From contig USMB01000011.1 of assembly GCA_900555615.1 (NCBI GenBank), forward strand, positions 1 to 41,169: a DNA stretch of 41,169 nucleotides, given 5' to 3'. Shown here one piece after another: positions 16,377-23,993 of this stretch. Source of the DNA: an uncultured Clostridium sp. (GTDB lineage Bacteria; Bacillota; Clostridia; TANB77; CAG-508). Each line of letters starts with the position of its first letter. Within the stretch, counting starts at the first letter, position 1. The position numbers and the translations under genes are program-made. The notes beneath the pieces were generated by a model. That model did no database searches and had not been told where the DNA came from. It saw only the letters and a program-made list of their open reading frames with translations.

Positions 16377-18110
16377 ATGACGAAAAAAATTAAGATTTTG
16401 ATTTTGTCATTATTTGCATTTGTATTATTAACTTTATTTAATACAGCAGATGCAAATTCAATTAACAGTATTTCTATGGATATTTTTCTAGACGATGAAG
16501 GAAATGCATCTGTGACCGAGGTATGGGAATGTTATGCAACAGAAGGGACAGAGGTATATCATCCATATTATAATTTAGGCAATTCTAAAATTACAGATTT
16601 AATCGTTTCAGATAGTAAAGGCGAGTATACAACATTATCTTATTGGGATTCATCAGGCGATTTGGAAGATAAAGCATACAAATGTGGAATTAATAAGATA
16701 ATTGATGGAGTAGAACTATGTTGGGGAATTAGTGAATATGGATATCATACATATTCAGCTAAATATAAAATTTCAAATTTTGTATCAGAACTTACAGATT
16801 CACAAATGATATATTGGACTTTAATACCTCATAATTTTTCAGATAGCATCGGAAATGCATATATTAAAATTTATTCTAATTTTAACATTGATGATTCAGT
16901 TGGAGTATGGGGATATGGAAATTATGGAGGAACAGCATATGTTTATGATGGATATATAGAGATGCAGTCAGATGGTTCATTAAGTAAAAGTGAATATATG
17001 ACTATCCTAGTACAATTTCCATTAGAAACATTTAAGTGTAATAATAAATTGGGCAATGATTTTGAACATTACTATAATATGGCAGAAGATGGTGCGACTC
17101 ACTATACATATGAAGATGACTCTTTTGAGACAATTATCACAAGAATTGCGGTTGTTGTAATGTTTATTTGTTTTTGGGGATTTATTTTTTCTGTTATAGG
17201 ATATATTATTTTTAGCAATCTAAAACATTATGATTTTGGACCAGAAGGAAAAAAAATAACAAAAGATGCACCATATTTTAGAGATATTCCATGTAACAAA
17301 GATTTATATAGAGCGTATTTTATTGCTAATGAATACAATATTCTGAAGAACAAAAATGATATTGCTGGAGCGATTATTTTAAAATGGATAAAAGATGGGA
17401 TAATTTCAGTAAGGCAAGAAACAAAAGGAAAAATATTAAAAAAGGAAGAAGCTGTAATAACTATCATTAATGAAAATCCAGAAATAGCTAATAAAAATGA
17501 GCAAAAATTATTTGATTTATTGTGTAAACAAAGTATATTAGAAGTCGATGGAAATAAGACCGTAGATAATGAAAAACTAAAAAAATGGTGTGAAGATCAT
17601 TATGAAAGAGTTTTTAGTTGGTTTGATTCAGTTCTAAAAGAAGAAAAAGATAAACTTGTTGAGGAAGGATTGCTAATAAAGAAAAAAGCGACTTTCCTTA
17701 AGATATTCAAATATGATATATATGAAATTTCACAAGAATTACGAGAAGATGCAGTACAAATTGCAGGATTAAAGAGATTCTTGCTAGATTATACATTAAT
17801 AAAAGAAAGAGAAGCTATTGAAGTTCATCTTTTTGAAGAATATTTAATATTTGCACAGATGTTAGGAATTGCTAAAAAAGTTGCAAAACAATTTAGTGAA
17901 CTTTATCCAGATTTAGTAGAACAATCATGTTTCTATTCTTATGATAACTTTTATTTTGTAAATGCATATGCATATAGTGCTGTGCATGATGCTAGTGTCG
18001 CTAGGAGCAGAGCAGAAAGCTATTCTTCCGGAGGGGGAGGATTCTCTTCTGGAGGCGGAGGAGGAGGTTCCTTCGGCGGTGGAAGTAGCGGAGGCGGAGG
18101 TTTCCGTTAA
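16377..18110 (+). CDS. DUF2207-type membrane protein with Gly-rich tail
   Basis: The function of the DUF2207 family is unknown. This 577-residue protein has a signal peptide (residues 1-27), an extracellular beta-rich domain of about 210 residues, a transmembrane helix at about 255-282, a cytoplasmic helical part and a tail of GGGG/SSGGG blocks from about residue 548. That order and the Gly-rich end are typical of the family. ATG 16377 follows AAAAAGGGGGA. It is a single chromosomal gene with its own terminator. The Gly tail is rich in GGN codons preceded by C in other frames, yet none is an in-frame CGG. Confidence 0.88.
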   Translation: MTKKIKILILSLFAFVLLTLFNTADANSINSISMDIFLDDEGNASVTEVWECYATEGTEVYHPYYNLGNSKITDLIVSDSKGEYTTLSYWDSSGDLEDKAYKCGINKIIDGVELCWGISEYGYHTYSAKYKISNFVSELTDSQMIYWTLIPHNFSDSIGNAYIKIYSNFNIDDSVGVWGYGNYGGTAYVYDGYIEMQSDGSLSKSEYMTILVQFPLETFKCNNKLGNDFEHYYNMAEDGATHYTYEDDSFETIITRIAVVVMFICFWGFIFSVIGYIIFSNLKHYDFGPEGKKITKDAPYFRDIPCNKDLYRAYFIANEYNILKNKNDIAGAIILKWIKDGIISVRQETKGKILKKEEAVITIINENPEIANKNEQKLFDLLCKQSILEVDGNKTVDNEKLKKWCEDHYERVFSWFDSVLKEEKDKLVEEGLLIKKKATFLKIFKYDIYEISQELREDAVQIAGLKRFLLDYTLIKEREAIEVHLFEEYLIFAQMLGIAKKVAKQFSELYPDLVEQSCFYSYDNFYFVNAYAYSAVHDASVARSRAESYSSGGGGFSSGGGGGGSFGGGSSGGGGFR

Positions 18111-18113
18111 AAT

Positions 18114-18145
18114 AAAAAAATCGACTATAAAAGTCGATTTTTTTT
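18114..18145 (+). terminator. Terminator of the DUF2207 gene
   Basis: AAATCGACT (18118-18126) pairs with AGTCGATTT (18132-18140), followed by a run of eight T. 18146-18286 contains nothing I can call. Confidence 0.9.
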
Positions 18146-18287
18146 GGTGCCAACGAAGTAGTTATCTACAACTTTTTGGATCTCATAACGATTGATACAA
18201 AAATCAATCCATTTACTAAAGTATATCATATTTTTTATTAATTGCAATATTTATAAAAAATAATAGAGATTTTTTATAATTCTAATG

Positions 18288-18322
18288 CGAAAAGTCCAAC
18301 TCTGATAGAATTGGACTTTTCG
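18288..18322 (-). terminator. Terminator of the orphan gene at 18344
   Basis: CGAAAAGTCCAA (18288-18299) and TTGGACTTTTCG (18311-18322) are perfect 12-bp complements located just after the stop of the leftward gene. Confidence 0.75.
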
Positions 18323-18343
18323 TCTTCCTAAGAATCGTGTTCC

Positions 18344-18757
18344 TTAGAACATGGTGGCTTCTGCTCCAGCATCAACGATTCCAGCTTTTATGCCGTCATC
18401 ATTTGACACAATTAAGGAGTATCTCGACACCTTAAATGGGTATTTTGAAAAATACCAGGAACTATCCCAAGTAATAACTCCAATCTGTTCAAAAGGTTTC
18501 CCAGGATGTCCAGCGTCAGAGGGTGAGTTCCAGTTCATAAACTCAAGCCCATCATCGGCTACTAAGCGTTCTAACTGTTCAATAACCTGGTCAGGAATGT
18601 CTTTAAAGAAGACATTCAATCCTCTTTCTCCAGTCTCTTTGGCGAAATCCTTTAAAGCTTCCTTTATTGGATCCCATACCACTTTTCCGTCCCGCAGTAA
18701 TGCACCATTTTTGGCTGCTTCAGCAGACAAGTTGCATAACTCTTTTGCAAAACTCAT
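18344..18757 (-). CDS. Orphan soluble protein of foreign composition
   Basis: I do not recognise this 137-residue protein. It has no signal peptide or membrane helix; visible features are an N-terminal helical part and a Trp/Tyr-rich C-terminal half around FMNWNSPSDAGHPGKPFE and ITWDSSWYFSKYPFKV. ATG 18757 follows TAGGAGGTAGC and it has a near-consensus promoter and its own terminator, so it is a self-contained unit. Its GC content is clearly higher than that of neighbouring genes. It contains one in-frame CGG (ACTGCGGGACGG, LLRDGK) where skipping C would hit a stop within six codons, so here CGG must be read as an amino acid or the gene is not translated properly in this host. Confidence 0.75.
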   Translation of the reverse strand: MSFAKELCNLSAEAAKNGALLRDGKVVWDPIKEALKDFAKETGERGLNVFFKDIPDQVIEQLERLVADDGLEFMNWNSPSDAGHPGKPFEQIGVITWDSSWYFSKYPFKVSRYSLIVSNDDGIKAGIVDAGAEATMF

Positions 18758-18856
18758 AATGCTACCTCCTAAAATATTATTGGAATATGGTTCATAGTTC
18801 CATTTTCTCCCTTTTTCCTATTTAGAATATAGGGAAAAAACATTACTATGTCAACA

Positions 18857-18885
18857 ATTATATCATATTTGTTAACATAAGTCAA
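18857..18885 (-). promoter_or_regulatory. Promoter of the orphan gene at 18344
   Basis: Minus strand TTGACT (18885-18880), 17-base spacer, TATAAT (18862-18857), about 100 bases before the start codon. Confidence 0.8.
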
Positions 18886-18887
18886 TT

Positions 18888-19055
18888 TTAACCTTGGATA
18901 ATTTTTACATTTTTAGTTTCTTTCAATGTTTTTATATTATTAAATAAATATAGTGCGACTTTATTTTGTTCTGTTGTTTCCATTCCCATAAGTTTAGCCA
19001 TTGCAAACATTACCAGTTTATATTTTGCAAAATTTATTAGTGTAGTTCTATATAC
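18888..19055 (-). pseudogene. C-terminal remnant of an unknown gene
   Basis: An open stretch of 55 codons with no good start reads plausible protein, including NFAKYKLVMFAMAKLMGM and ending NVKIIQG before TAA. Its lack of start and ribosome site, and its place in a junction rich in remnants, suggest a decayed mobile gene. Confidence 0.4.
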
Positions 19056-19086
19056 TTAATCTTCTTTCAGTTTGTATTTTTGTAAC

Positions 19087-19164
19087 TTAGGACTTTGACT
19101 TGTCATAAGTCCTAACCCCCTATGAGTTATGACATACTATCATAACTCGGGTGCTCTGCGAGGC
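19087..19164. other. oriT-like remnant with two inverted repeats
   Basis: TTAGGACTT (19087-19095) pairs with AAGTCCTAA (19107-19115), followed by CCCCC, then GAGTTATGA (19124-19132) pairs with TCATAACTC (19140-19148). It is followed by GTGCTCTGCGAGGC (19151-19164), which is identical to 14019-14032 next to the element 2 oriT. A hairpin followed by a C-rich run resembles mobilization origins; no relaxase gene remains. Confidence 0.4.
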
Positions 19165-19260
19165 AATACAGACTGAAATAGAATATAAATTTTTTAACAA
19201 ACAAAAAAATCAACCATTTCTGATTGATTTCTGTATCTGTAGTTCGAACAGATTCGTCAT

Positions 19261-19305
<45 letters not shown>

Positions 19306-19444
19306 TCGCTCACATGACATCACTGCTAATTCATTAAAATTAATATAACACAGTATTATCAATAATTCAAGAGTTTTTTAAAAATTTAAAATAATTTAAA
19401 AAAAGTTAATAATAATTGAAAAAGTTTAAAAAATGACATCATTT

Positions 19445-19570
19445 CTGGGGAACACTTCTAAAAAAACTGGGGAACTTTTTCAAAAAACAGTTGGCAAGAA
19501 AAATAAAATTGTGGAACTCTTTATTTTCAAAGGTTTCACCGTTCCCCCAAAAAATAAAAAACTGGGGAAC
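19445..19570. repeat. CTGGGGAAC iterons upstream of the ICE initiator
   Basis: CTGGGGAAC occurs at 19445, 19467 and 19562, with an inverted GTTCCCC at 19541 and a partial GTGGAAC near 19511. The last copy lies just before TATAAT at 19583-19588, so the binding protein could both start replication and repress its own operon. Confidence 0.7.
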
Positions 19571-19624
19571 GCATAATTTTATTATAATAAGTCTATTAAA
19601 TTTTATATATTGGAGATGATAATA

Positions 19625-19747
19625 ATGCTAAATTTTTTATTAGGATTATTTACAGGGGCTAATACTAGCCTCTTTTTATATGCTTGCATTTTAGCAGGAA
19701 AACAAGCAGATGAAAAACTTGAAAAAACGGAGGTTGAAAATGAATGA
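19625..19747 (+). CDS. DUF3789-type small membrane protein
   Basis: A 40-residue protein with one hydrophobic helix (LLGLFTGANTSLFLYACILA) followed by a charged tail. DUF3789 proteins of this size and shape sit at the start of conjugative modules in Bacillota. ATG 19625 follows TTGGAGATGATAAT. Its stop overlaps the start of the next gene by 8 bases, which implies translational coupling. Confidence 0.7.
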   Translation: MLNFLLGLFTGANTSLFLYACILAGKQADEKLEKTEVENE

Positions 19748-20444
19748 TGAAAGCAATATTAATTATTATTCAATTATACCAGCGACTGTGCGTTATGATA
19801 AAGAATTAAAAGCAAATGAAAAATTATTATATGGTGAAATTACTGCTCTATCTAATAGAAATGGTTATTGTTATGCACAAAATAGATATTTTGCTAATTT
19901 ATATAATGTTAGTATAGAAACTATTAGCAGATGGTTATCTCATTTACAGAAACAAGGATATATTCAAATTGAAATCAAGCGAAATGAATGCAAAGAAGTT
20001 ATTGCAAGATATATTTATATTGTAGATACCCCCTATTGTCAAAAAAATCAATACCCCTCCCCTCAAAAAGATCAAGAGGGTATTGACGAAAAAGTCAAAG
20101 ATAATAATATAAATAATAATATTAATGATGATGACTTATTTAATTTAATTATAAATAATAGCTTCAAAATTTCAAACGAGTTTTATTTGATTTTAAATCG
20201 CCTTGAATTAATTTATACGGAAGAAATGCTAAATATGATGAAACCTGATAAAATTCAAATGCTAAAAGAAATTATTTATACCCTATATGAGTTATACAAT
20301 AGCAATTTTGACTTTCTACTTTCAAAAGTAAGTAGAGAGTCTTTGTTTAATTTATACACAATTTCACAAGAACACATGCCGAATGATTTGCTTAATTATT
20401 ATAAACGAGCAATTATCAATAAATATACTAATGATAGCACCTGA
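19740..20444 (+). CDS. Initiator-like winged-helix protein of the ICE
   Basis: Residues 5-110 form the helix-turn-helix typical of plasmid/ICE initiator N-termini: YYSIIPATVRYDKELKANEK, then ITALSNRNGYCYAQN, then NVSIETISRWLSHLQKQGYI. The C-terminal half is Asn-rich and resembles DnaD-like tails. I use ATG 19740 (234 residues) because GGAGG lies just before it and it overlaps the DUF3789 stop; an in-frame ATG at 19710 lacks a ribosome site. Iterons upstream support a replication role for the excised ICE, but a transcriptional role is possible. Confidence 0.8.
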   Translation: MNDESNINYYSIIPATVRYDKELKANEKLLYGEITALSNRNGYCYAQNRYFANLYNVSIETISRWLSHLQKQGYIQIEIKRNECKEVIARYIYIVDTPYCQKNQYPSPQKDQEGIDEKVKDNNINNNINDDDLFNLIINNSFKISNEFYLILNRLELIYTEEMLNMMKPDKIQMLKEIIYTLYELYNSNFDFLLSKVSRESLFNLYTISQEHMPNDLLNYYKRAIINKYTNDST

Positions 20445-20457
20445 AGGAGCTGATTTT

Positions 20458-20712
20458 ATGCTAAACAGTTATATGAGCAATTTTCAAAATGTAATATCTT
20501 CCATCTTTTTTGTAAGTTTTAAAGTTATAGTAATAACACTCACGATATTACTTGTGTTTTCCTTGATAATGCTTGCAATAGGATGCTTGATAAAATCACA
20601 AAAGATAAAATCAAAATTCTTAATTGTTGCACCAAGTTTATTGCTAGGAACTATTTTCTTTTTAGCAATCCCATACATCTTTGTATATTTTAAGGATTTG
20701 ATTATTTTATAG
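20458..20712 (+). CDS. Small ICE membrane protein
   Basis: An 84-residue protein with two strong hydrophobic segments (about residues 18-43 and 55-80) separated by KSQKIKSK. No family recognised. ATG 20458 follows AAGGAGCTGA. Its position just before the pilin gene suggests a part of the mating channel or its assembly. Confidence 0.75.
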   Translation: MLNSYMSNFQNVISSIFFVSFKVIVITLTILLVFSLIMLAIGCLIKSQKIKSKFLIVAPSLLLGTIFFLAIPYIFVYFKDLIIL

Positions 20713-20721
20713 TGTTTTCTT

Positions 20722-20749
20722 TTTACGATTTGCCCTAAAAAATCGTAAA
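20722..20749 (+). promoter_or_regulatory. RBS-masking hairpin with GCCC loop (pilin gene)
   Basis: TTTACGATTT (20722-20731) pairs perfectly with AAATCGTAAA (20740-20749); loop GCCCTAAA. The 3' arm runs into the AAAGGAG ribosome site of the pilin gene. Confidence 0.65.
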
Positions 20750-20763
20750 GGAGCTGATAAAAC

Positions 20764-21148
20764 ATGAATTTAACAAAAAGAAAAAAACAGATAATTTCAA
20801 AATTATCTACAATCGGAACAACACTTACTTTACTTGCTATAAAAAGTAATGTATGTTTTGCAGAAACAACTATTGGTACTGCTGAAGTAACAGCTGCAAC
20901 GGAAAATATAAAAAGAGTGATAATTTCTATTGCTATGCCACTTGGTCGGTGTTTTAATTTTTGCAAGTGTGGTAATTACTGCAATAAAGATGATAGCAAA
21001 CGCAAATAATCCTCAAAAAAGGGCTGAAAGCATTGGAAGTTTAGCTTGGATATGTGGCGGAGGGGTTATTTTAGGTGGTTCACTAATAATTGCAGGAATA
21101 ATCGTAAATGTTGCAACTAATAATACAGGAAGTCTGTTAGGCAGTTAG
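20764..21148 (+). CDS. VirB2/TrbC-like pilin, split by a +1 shift at CGG
   Basis: VirB2-like pilins build the conjugative pilus or channel. The composite 127-residue protein has a signal peptide with cleavage probably after NVCFA (residue 37), then two hydrophobic helices, GVLIFASVVITAIKMIANA and GGGVILGGSLIIAGIIVNVA, joined by a short basic loop, as in VirB2. The zero frame meets CGG at 20947 in CTT GGT CGG TGT and would end 19 codons later with a meaningless Cys-rich tail. Skipping C gives PLGGVLIF and the second helix pair. ATG 20764 follows AAAGGAGCTG. It lies between the small membrane protein and PrgI in the usual order. Confidence 0.85.
20947..20949 (+). other. +1 recoding site 2 (pilin, CGG then Gly)
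   Basis: Zero frame GGT CGG TGT; the functional frame is GGT, skip C, GGT GTT. CGG is in frame, 61 codons after the start. The shift occurs at the start of the first transmembrane helix of the mature pilin. Confidence 0.8.
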
Positions 21149-21162
21149 AAAGGAGCGATATT

Positions 21163-21457
21163 ATGAGAGTTTTTAAAGTTCCCTTTGATCTTAAAAGAGA
21201 AGAAAAAATTTTTCGGTGGATATTTAAGTTTAAGGCAAGTAACATATCTAATGCTATCTGCATCTAGTTTAGCAATATTAGCAACACATTTACCACTTGC
21301 AATTAAAATAATATTTATCGCTTTGCTATCTACATTCTTTCTATTATGTGCATTTTTAAAAGTTAGTGAACAAAACTTTGACAAGTTCTTTTTCTATGGA
21401 ATTAACTATCTAATTCGTAAAAAGAATTTTGTATATGAGAGGTGTTGCAAATGGTAG
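21163..21457 (+). CDS. prgI: PrgI family protein, split by a +1 shift at CGG
   Basis: PrgI-family proteins are small two-helix membrane proteins encoded just before VirB4 in Gram-positive type IV secretion systems. The composite 97-residue product begins MRVFKVPFDLKREEKIFGGY, followed by LSLRQVTYL, two hydrophobic helices (about residues 25-65) and the tail FYGINYLIRKKNFVYE, which fits the family well. ATG 21163 follows GAAAGGAGCG. The zero frame meets CGG after 17 codons (ATT TTT CGG TGG) and would lose the family pattern. A +1 skip gives IFGGYLSLRQ. Its end overlaps the next gene by 7 bases. Confidence 0.85.
21214..21216 (+). other. +1 recoding site 3 (PrgI, CGG then Gly)
   Basis: TTT CGG TGG in the zero frame; skipping C reads GGT GGA (Gly-Gly) and the conserved YLSLRQVTY. 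Confidence 0.8.
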
Positions 21458-22191
21458 TAATGGTAATATTTTTAGTTTTAAGTGTTGCTTTAGTAATAGG
21501 CACAGCTATTTATCTAAACTATAAAAAGAAGCATATTAATCGAAATGTAACACAAATCTCTAACCAAAGCACAAATGAAAAAGGCAATAAAAAAACAAAA
21601 AAGCAATTAGCAAATATTCTACAAATTGAAATTAAAGATAATATCGTATGTTTAGGAAATAGATATTCAAATATAATCAGGCTTGGCAATATTGATTACA
21701 ACATGTTATCTACTCATGAGCAGGATTCAATAGAAAGCATTTTGATACAAACAGCTTTATCAATAGATTATCCAGTTCAATTTTTTAGTACAACAGAATT
21801 TATTGATACTAGCAAAGTAGTTTCACTTATAAAACAAAATAATAATAGCCACAATAATTTTAAAATACGAGAATATAAAGAATATCTAATTAGCTACTTA
21901 GAAAATCTAATGGAAAATAGAACAATTTCCGTTGTGAAAAATTATGCAATAATTTCTTATGATGGTACATATGAAAATGCCATAGAAGAACTAAACAGAA
22001 AATCATTATCTTTCAAAGGAAATTTGCTACGAGCAAAGATTGTATGTGAAATATTAAATAAAGATGAAATAAATAATTTAATTTACAGAGAATTAAATAA
22101 AAATTCTTCTCAAAATATTAGTTATTTACAGGAAGGGGTGAAAAATTTATATGTTGGGAAAACACAAAAAGCAAAAACGAGAAAACATTGA
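21451..22191 (+). CDS. Membrane-anchored transfer protein upstream of VirB4
   Basis: This 246-residue protein has an N-terminal transmembrane helix (residues 2-22), a basic linker, and a soluble domain beginning QIEIKDNIVCLGNRYSNIIR. That soluble part resembles the N-terminal domain that in some TraC/VirB4 proteins is fused to the ATPase, so it may be a detached piece of the VirB4 assembly; I cannot name the family. I choose ATG 21451, with GAGAGG upstream; a GTG at 21442 is an alternative. It overlaps PrgI by 7 and VirB4 by 41 bases, so the three are translationally coupled. No CGG codons occur. Confidence 0.75.
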   Translation: MVVMVIFLVLSVALVIGTAIYLNYKKKHINRNVTQISNQSTNEKGNKKTKKQLANILQIEIKDNIVCLGNRYSNIIRLGNIDYNMLSTHEQDSIESILIQTALSIDYPVQFFSTTEFIDTSKVVSLIKQNNNSHNNFKIREYKEYLISYLENLMENRTISVVKNYAIISYDGTYENAIEELNRKSLSFKGNLLRAKIVCEILNKDEINNLIYRELNKNSSQNISYLQEGVKNLYVGKTQKAKTRKH

Positions 22192-23978
22192 TATTTTCAA
22201 TAATACACCTGATGAAATGGATTTGTTACTTCCTTATGAGTTACAAGAGAAAAAAGATTACTTAATTTTAGGCTATAATAAGTATTCAAGAATATTCGTT
22301 ATGACAGTCTATCCTGAGCAAACCTGGATTAGTTGGCTTGATGACTTATTTAATATTGGAAATATTAATATTTCTGTAAAAATAGAACCATCAAGTAATG
22401 GGAATGTTATCAATCAATTAACTAAAAAGCTAGTTCAAAATCAATCTGAATACGCAACATATTCAAAGCAAGGAAATATTCTACATTTACCAGAGTTGGA
22501 AAAGCAAATATGTGATTTAGAAGATTTAAGAATGTTAATACAAACAAATCAAGACAAATTATTTTTTGCTACTATTTTTATTACTTTGAATGCTGAAAGT
22601 CTTCAAGAATTAAACGAAAAAACAAAAATACTTGAAAGCGAATTAAATAAGAAAACTGCAATGATAAGAACTCTAACTTTTAGGCAGTTAGAAGGACTAA
22701 AAACTATGCTCCCTATTGGAGGAATACCTATTCCTAATTATGAAAGAAATATGGTTGCAGGTGGAATTGCAACATTGATACCTATTTCAAATCCTAATTT
22801 AAGCCATGATAGAGGTATTTTTATAGGAAGAAATATGTTCACAAATGCACCTGTATATATTGATACTTTTATTGGTCCTCCAGTCCTTCCAAATCCTCAT
22901 GTATTTATTTGTGGTACAAGTGGCCGGTGGTAAAAGTGTCGCACTTAAAACTTTAACTGCTAGAAATATTGTAACAACTGGATGTGGTGCATTTTTTATT
23001 GATGTTGAAGGTGAATATTCAAATCTTACAAAAATGCTTGGTGGCAAAGTCATAAAAATTACACAAGGCGAAAGTTCTGGAATAAATCCATTTGAACTAG
23101 AACCTGACACAAAAGGCAATAAGCAATTCTTGAATATACTTGATAAAGTTGCAGAAATACGAGCTTTACTTGCAACAATTTGTAGGAATTATATGGGCAG
23201 AACTCTAAACGGAACAGAAATTACAGAAATAGAAATCGTAGTTAATCAATTATATGCAGAAAAACGGAATTACAAGTGATGTTAATTCACTTTTTGAGAA
23301 AAAAGGTGGAAAACTTGATAATGGCAAATATGTTATTGGAAGAATTCCAAAGAAAATGCCTACTCTATCTGATTTTCAAAAGAAATTAAAAGAACGAAAT
23401 AATTGTAATGAACTTGCTGAAATTTTAGTTCCTTTTCTAAAAGGTAATTCACTAGGAATATTTGATTGTGAAAGTAAAATAACATCTGATACAGACATTA
23501 TAAACTTTGATATGTCTGAAATAAAAGATGAATTTACAAAATTATATGCTTCTTTTGTTATTCTAACTTGGGTATGGCAAAAATTTGTGTTAAAGAATAA
23601 AGAAAAACGAAAAATTATAGTTTGTGATGAAGCTTGGCTATTCTTAAAATATCAAGAATCAGCAGAGTTTTTAGTTAATGTCGCTCGTAGGCGGTCGCAA
23701 ATATAATGTTCCATTATTTATCGGCAGTCAGTTTATAGATGAATTTTTATCTTTCGAAGAACGGTAAAACTATTATAAATATATGTTCAACTAGATATTT
23801 ATTTAAACAAAGTCCTGGAAGTGTAGATTCTGTTGTGGACTTTTTTAATTTGTCTGAAGGAACTAAGAATTTTCTTACAACTGCAAATCCAGGAGAATGT
23901 GTAATCAGCTTGAACAATAGTGTTACAGCAATAAAATTTGTAATTACAGATTATGAAAAAGAATTTGTATTTACTTAA
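22151..23978 (+). CDS. virB4: VirB4/TraE secretion ATPase with four +1 shifts at CGG
   Basis: VirB4 powers pilus assembly and substrate transfer at the inner face of the membrane. Four frame changes must be crossed to make the 607-residue protein. Read through, it has the VirB4 N-terminal domain (residues 10-230), Walker A GTSGGGKSVALK at about 256, FFIDVEGEYSNLTK, GESSGINPFELEP, Walker B KIIVCDEAWLFL near 490, ARRGRKYNVPLFIGSQ, and a C-terminal GECVISLNNSV...FVITDYEKEF, all in family order. Every shift is CGG in the current frame followed by Gly in the next. No other lesion is present in 1.8 kb. ATG 22151 follows GGAAGGGGTG. Four independent disabling indels of one kind, with all else preserved, is not how a pseudogene decays. 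Confidence 0.88.
22925..22927 (+). other. +1 recoding site 4 (VirB4 Walker A)
   Basis: AGT GGC CGG TGG TAA in the zero frame; skipping C gives AGT GGC GGT GGT AAA, that is SGGGKS, the P-loop. Without the shift the protein ends within two codons and has no ATPase domain. Confidence 0.85.
23265..23267 (+). other. +1 recoding site 5 (VirB4)
   Basis: GAA AAA CGG AAT TAC AAG TGA; skipping C gives GAA AAA GGA ATT ACA, continuing EKGITSDVNSLFEKKGG. Confidence 0.8.
23692..23694 (+). other. +1 recoding site 6 (VirB4)
   Basis: CGT AGG CGG TCG CAA ATA TAA; skipping C gives AGG GGT CGC AAA, restoring ARRGRKYNVPLFIGSQ, a conserved VirB4 segment after Walker B. The new frame uses CGC as Arg directly after the site. 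Confidence 0.85.
23762..23764 (+). other. +1 recoding site 7 (VirB4)
   Basis: GAA GAA CGG TAA; skipping C gives GAA GAA GGT AAA ACT. This site is only 70 bases after site 6, so the short segment between them is in yet another frame. Confidence 0.82.
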
Positions 23979-23993
23979 AAGGAGGCGGTCTAA

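Noticed and set aside
18351..18797. Rightward 148-codon frame opposite the orphan gene
   Set aside because: The leftward frame has promoter, ribosome site and terminator; the rightward one has none.
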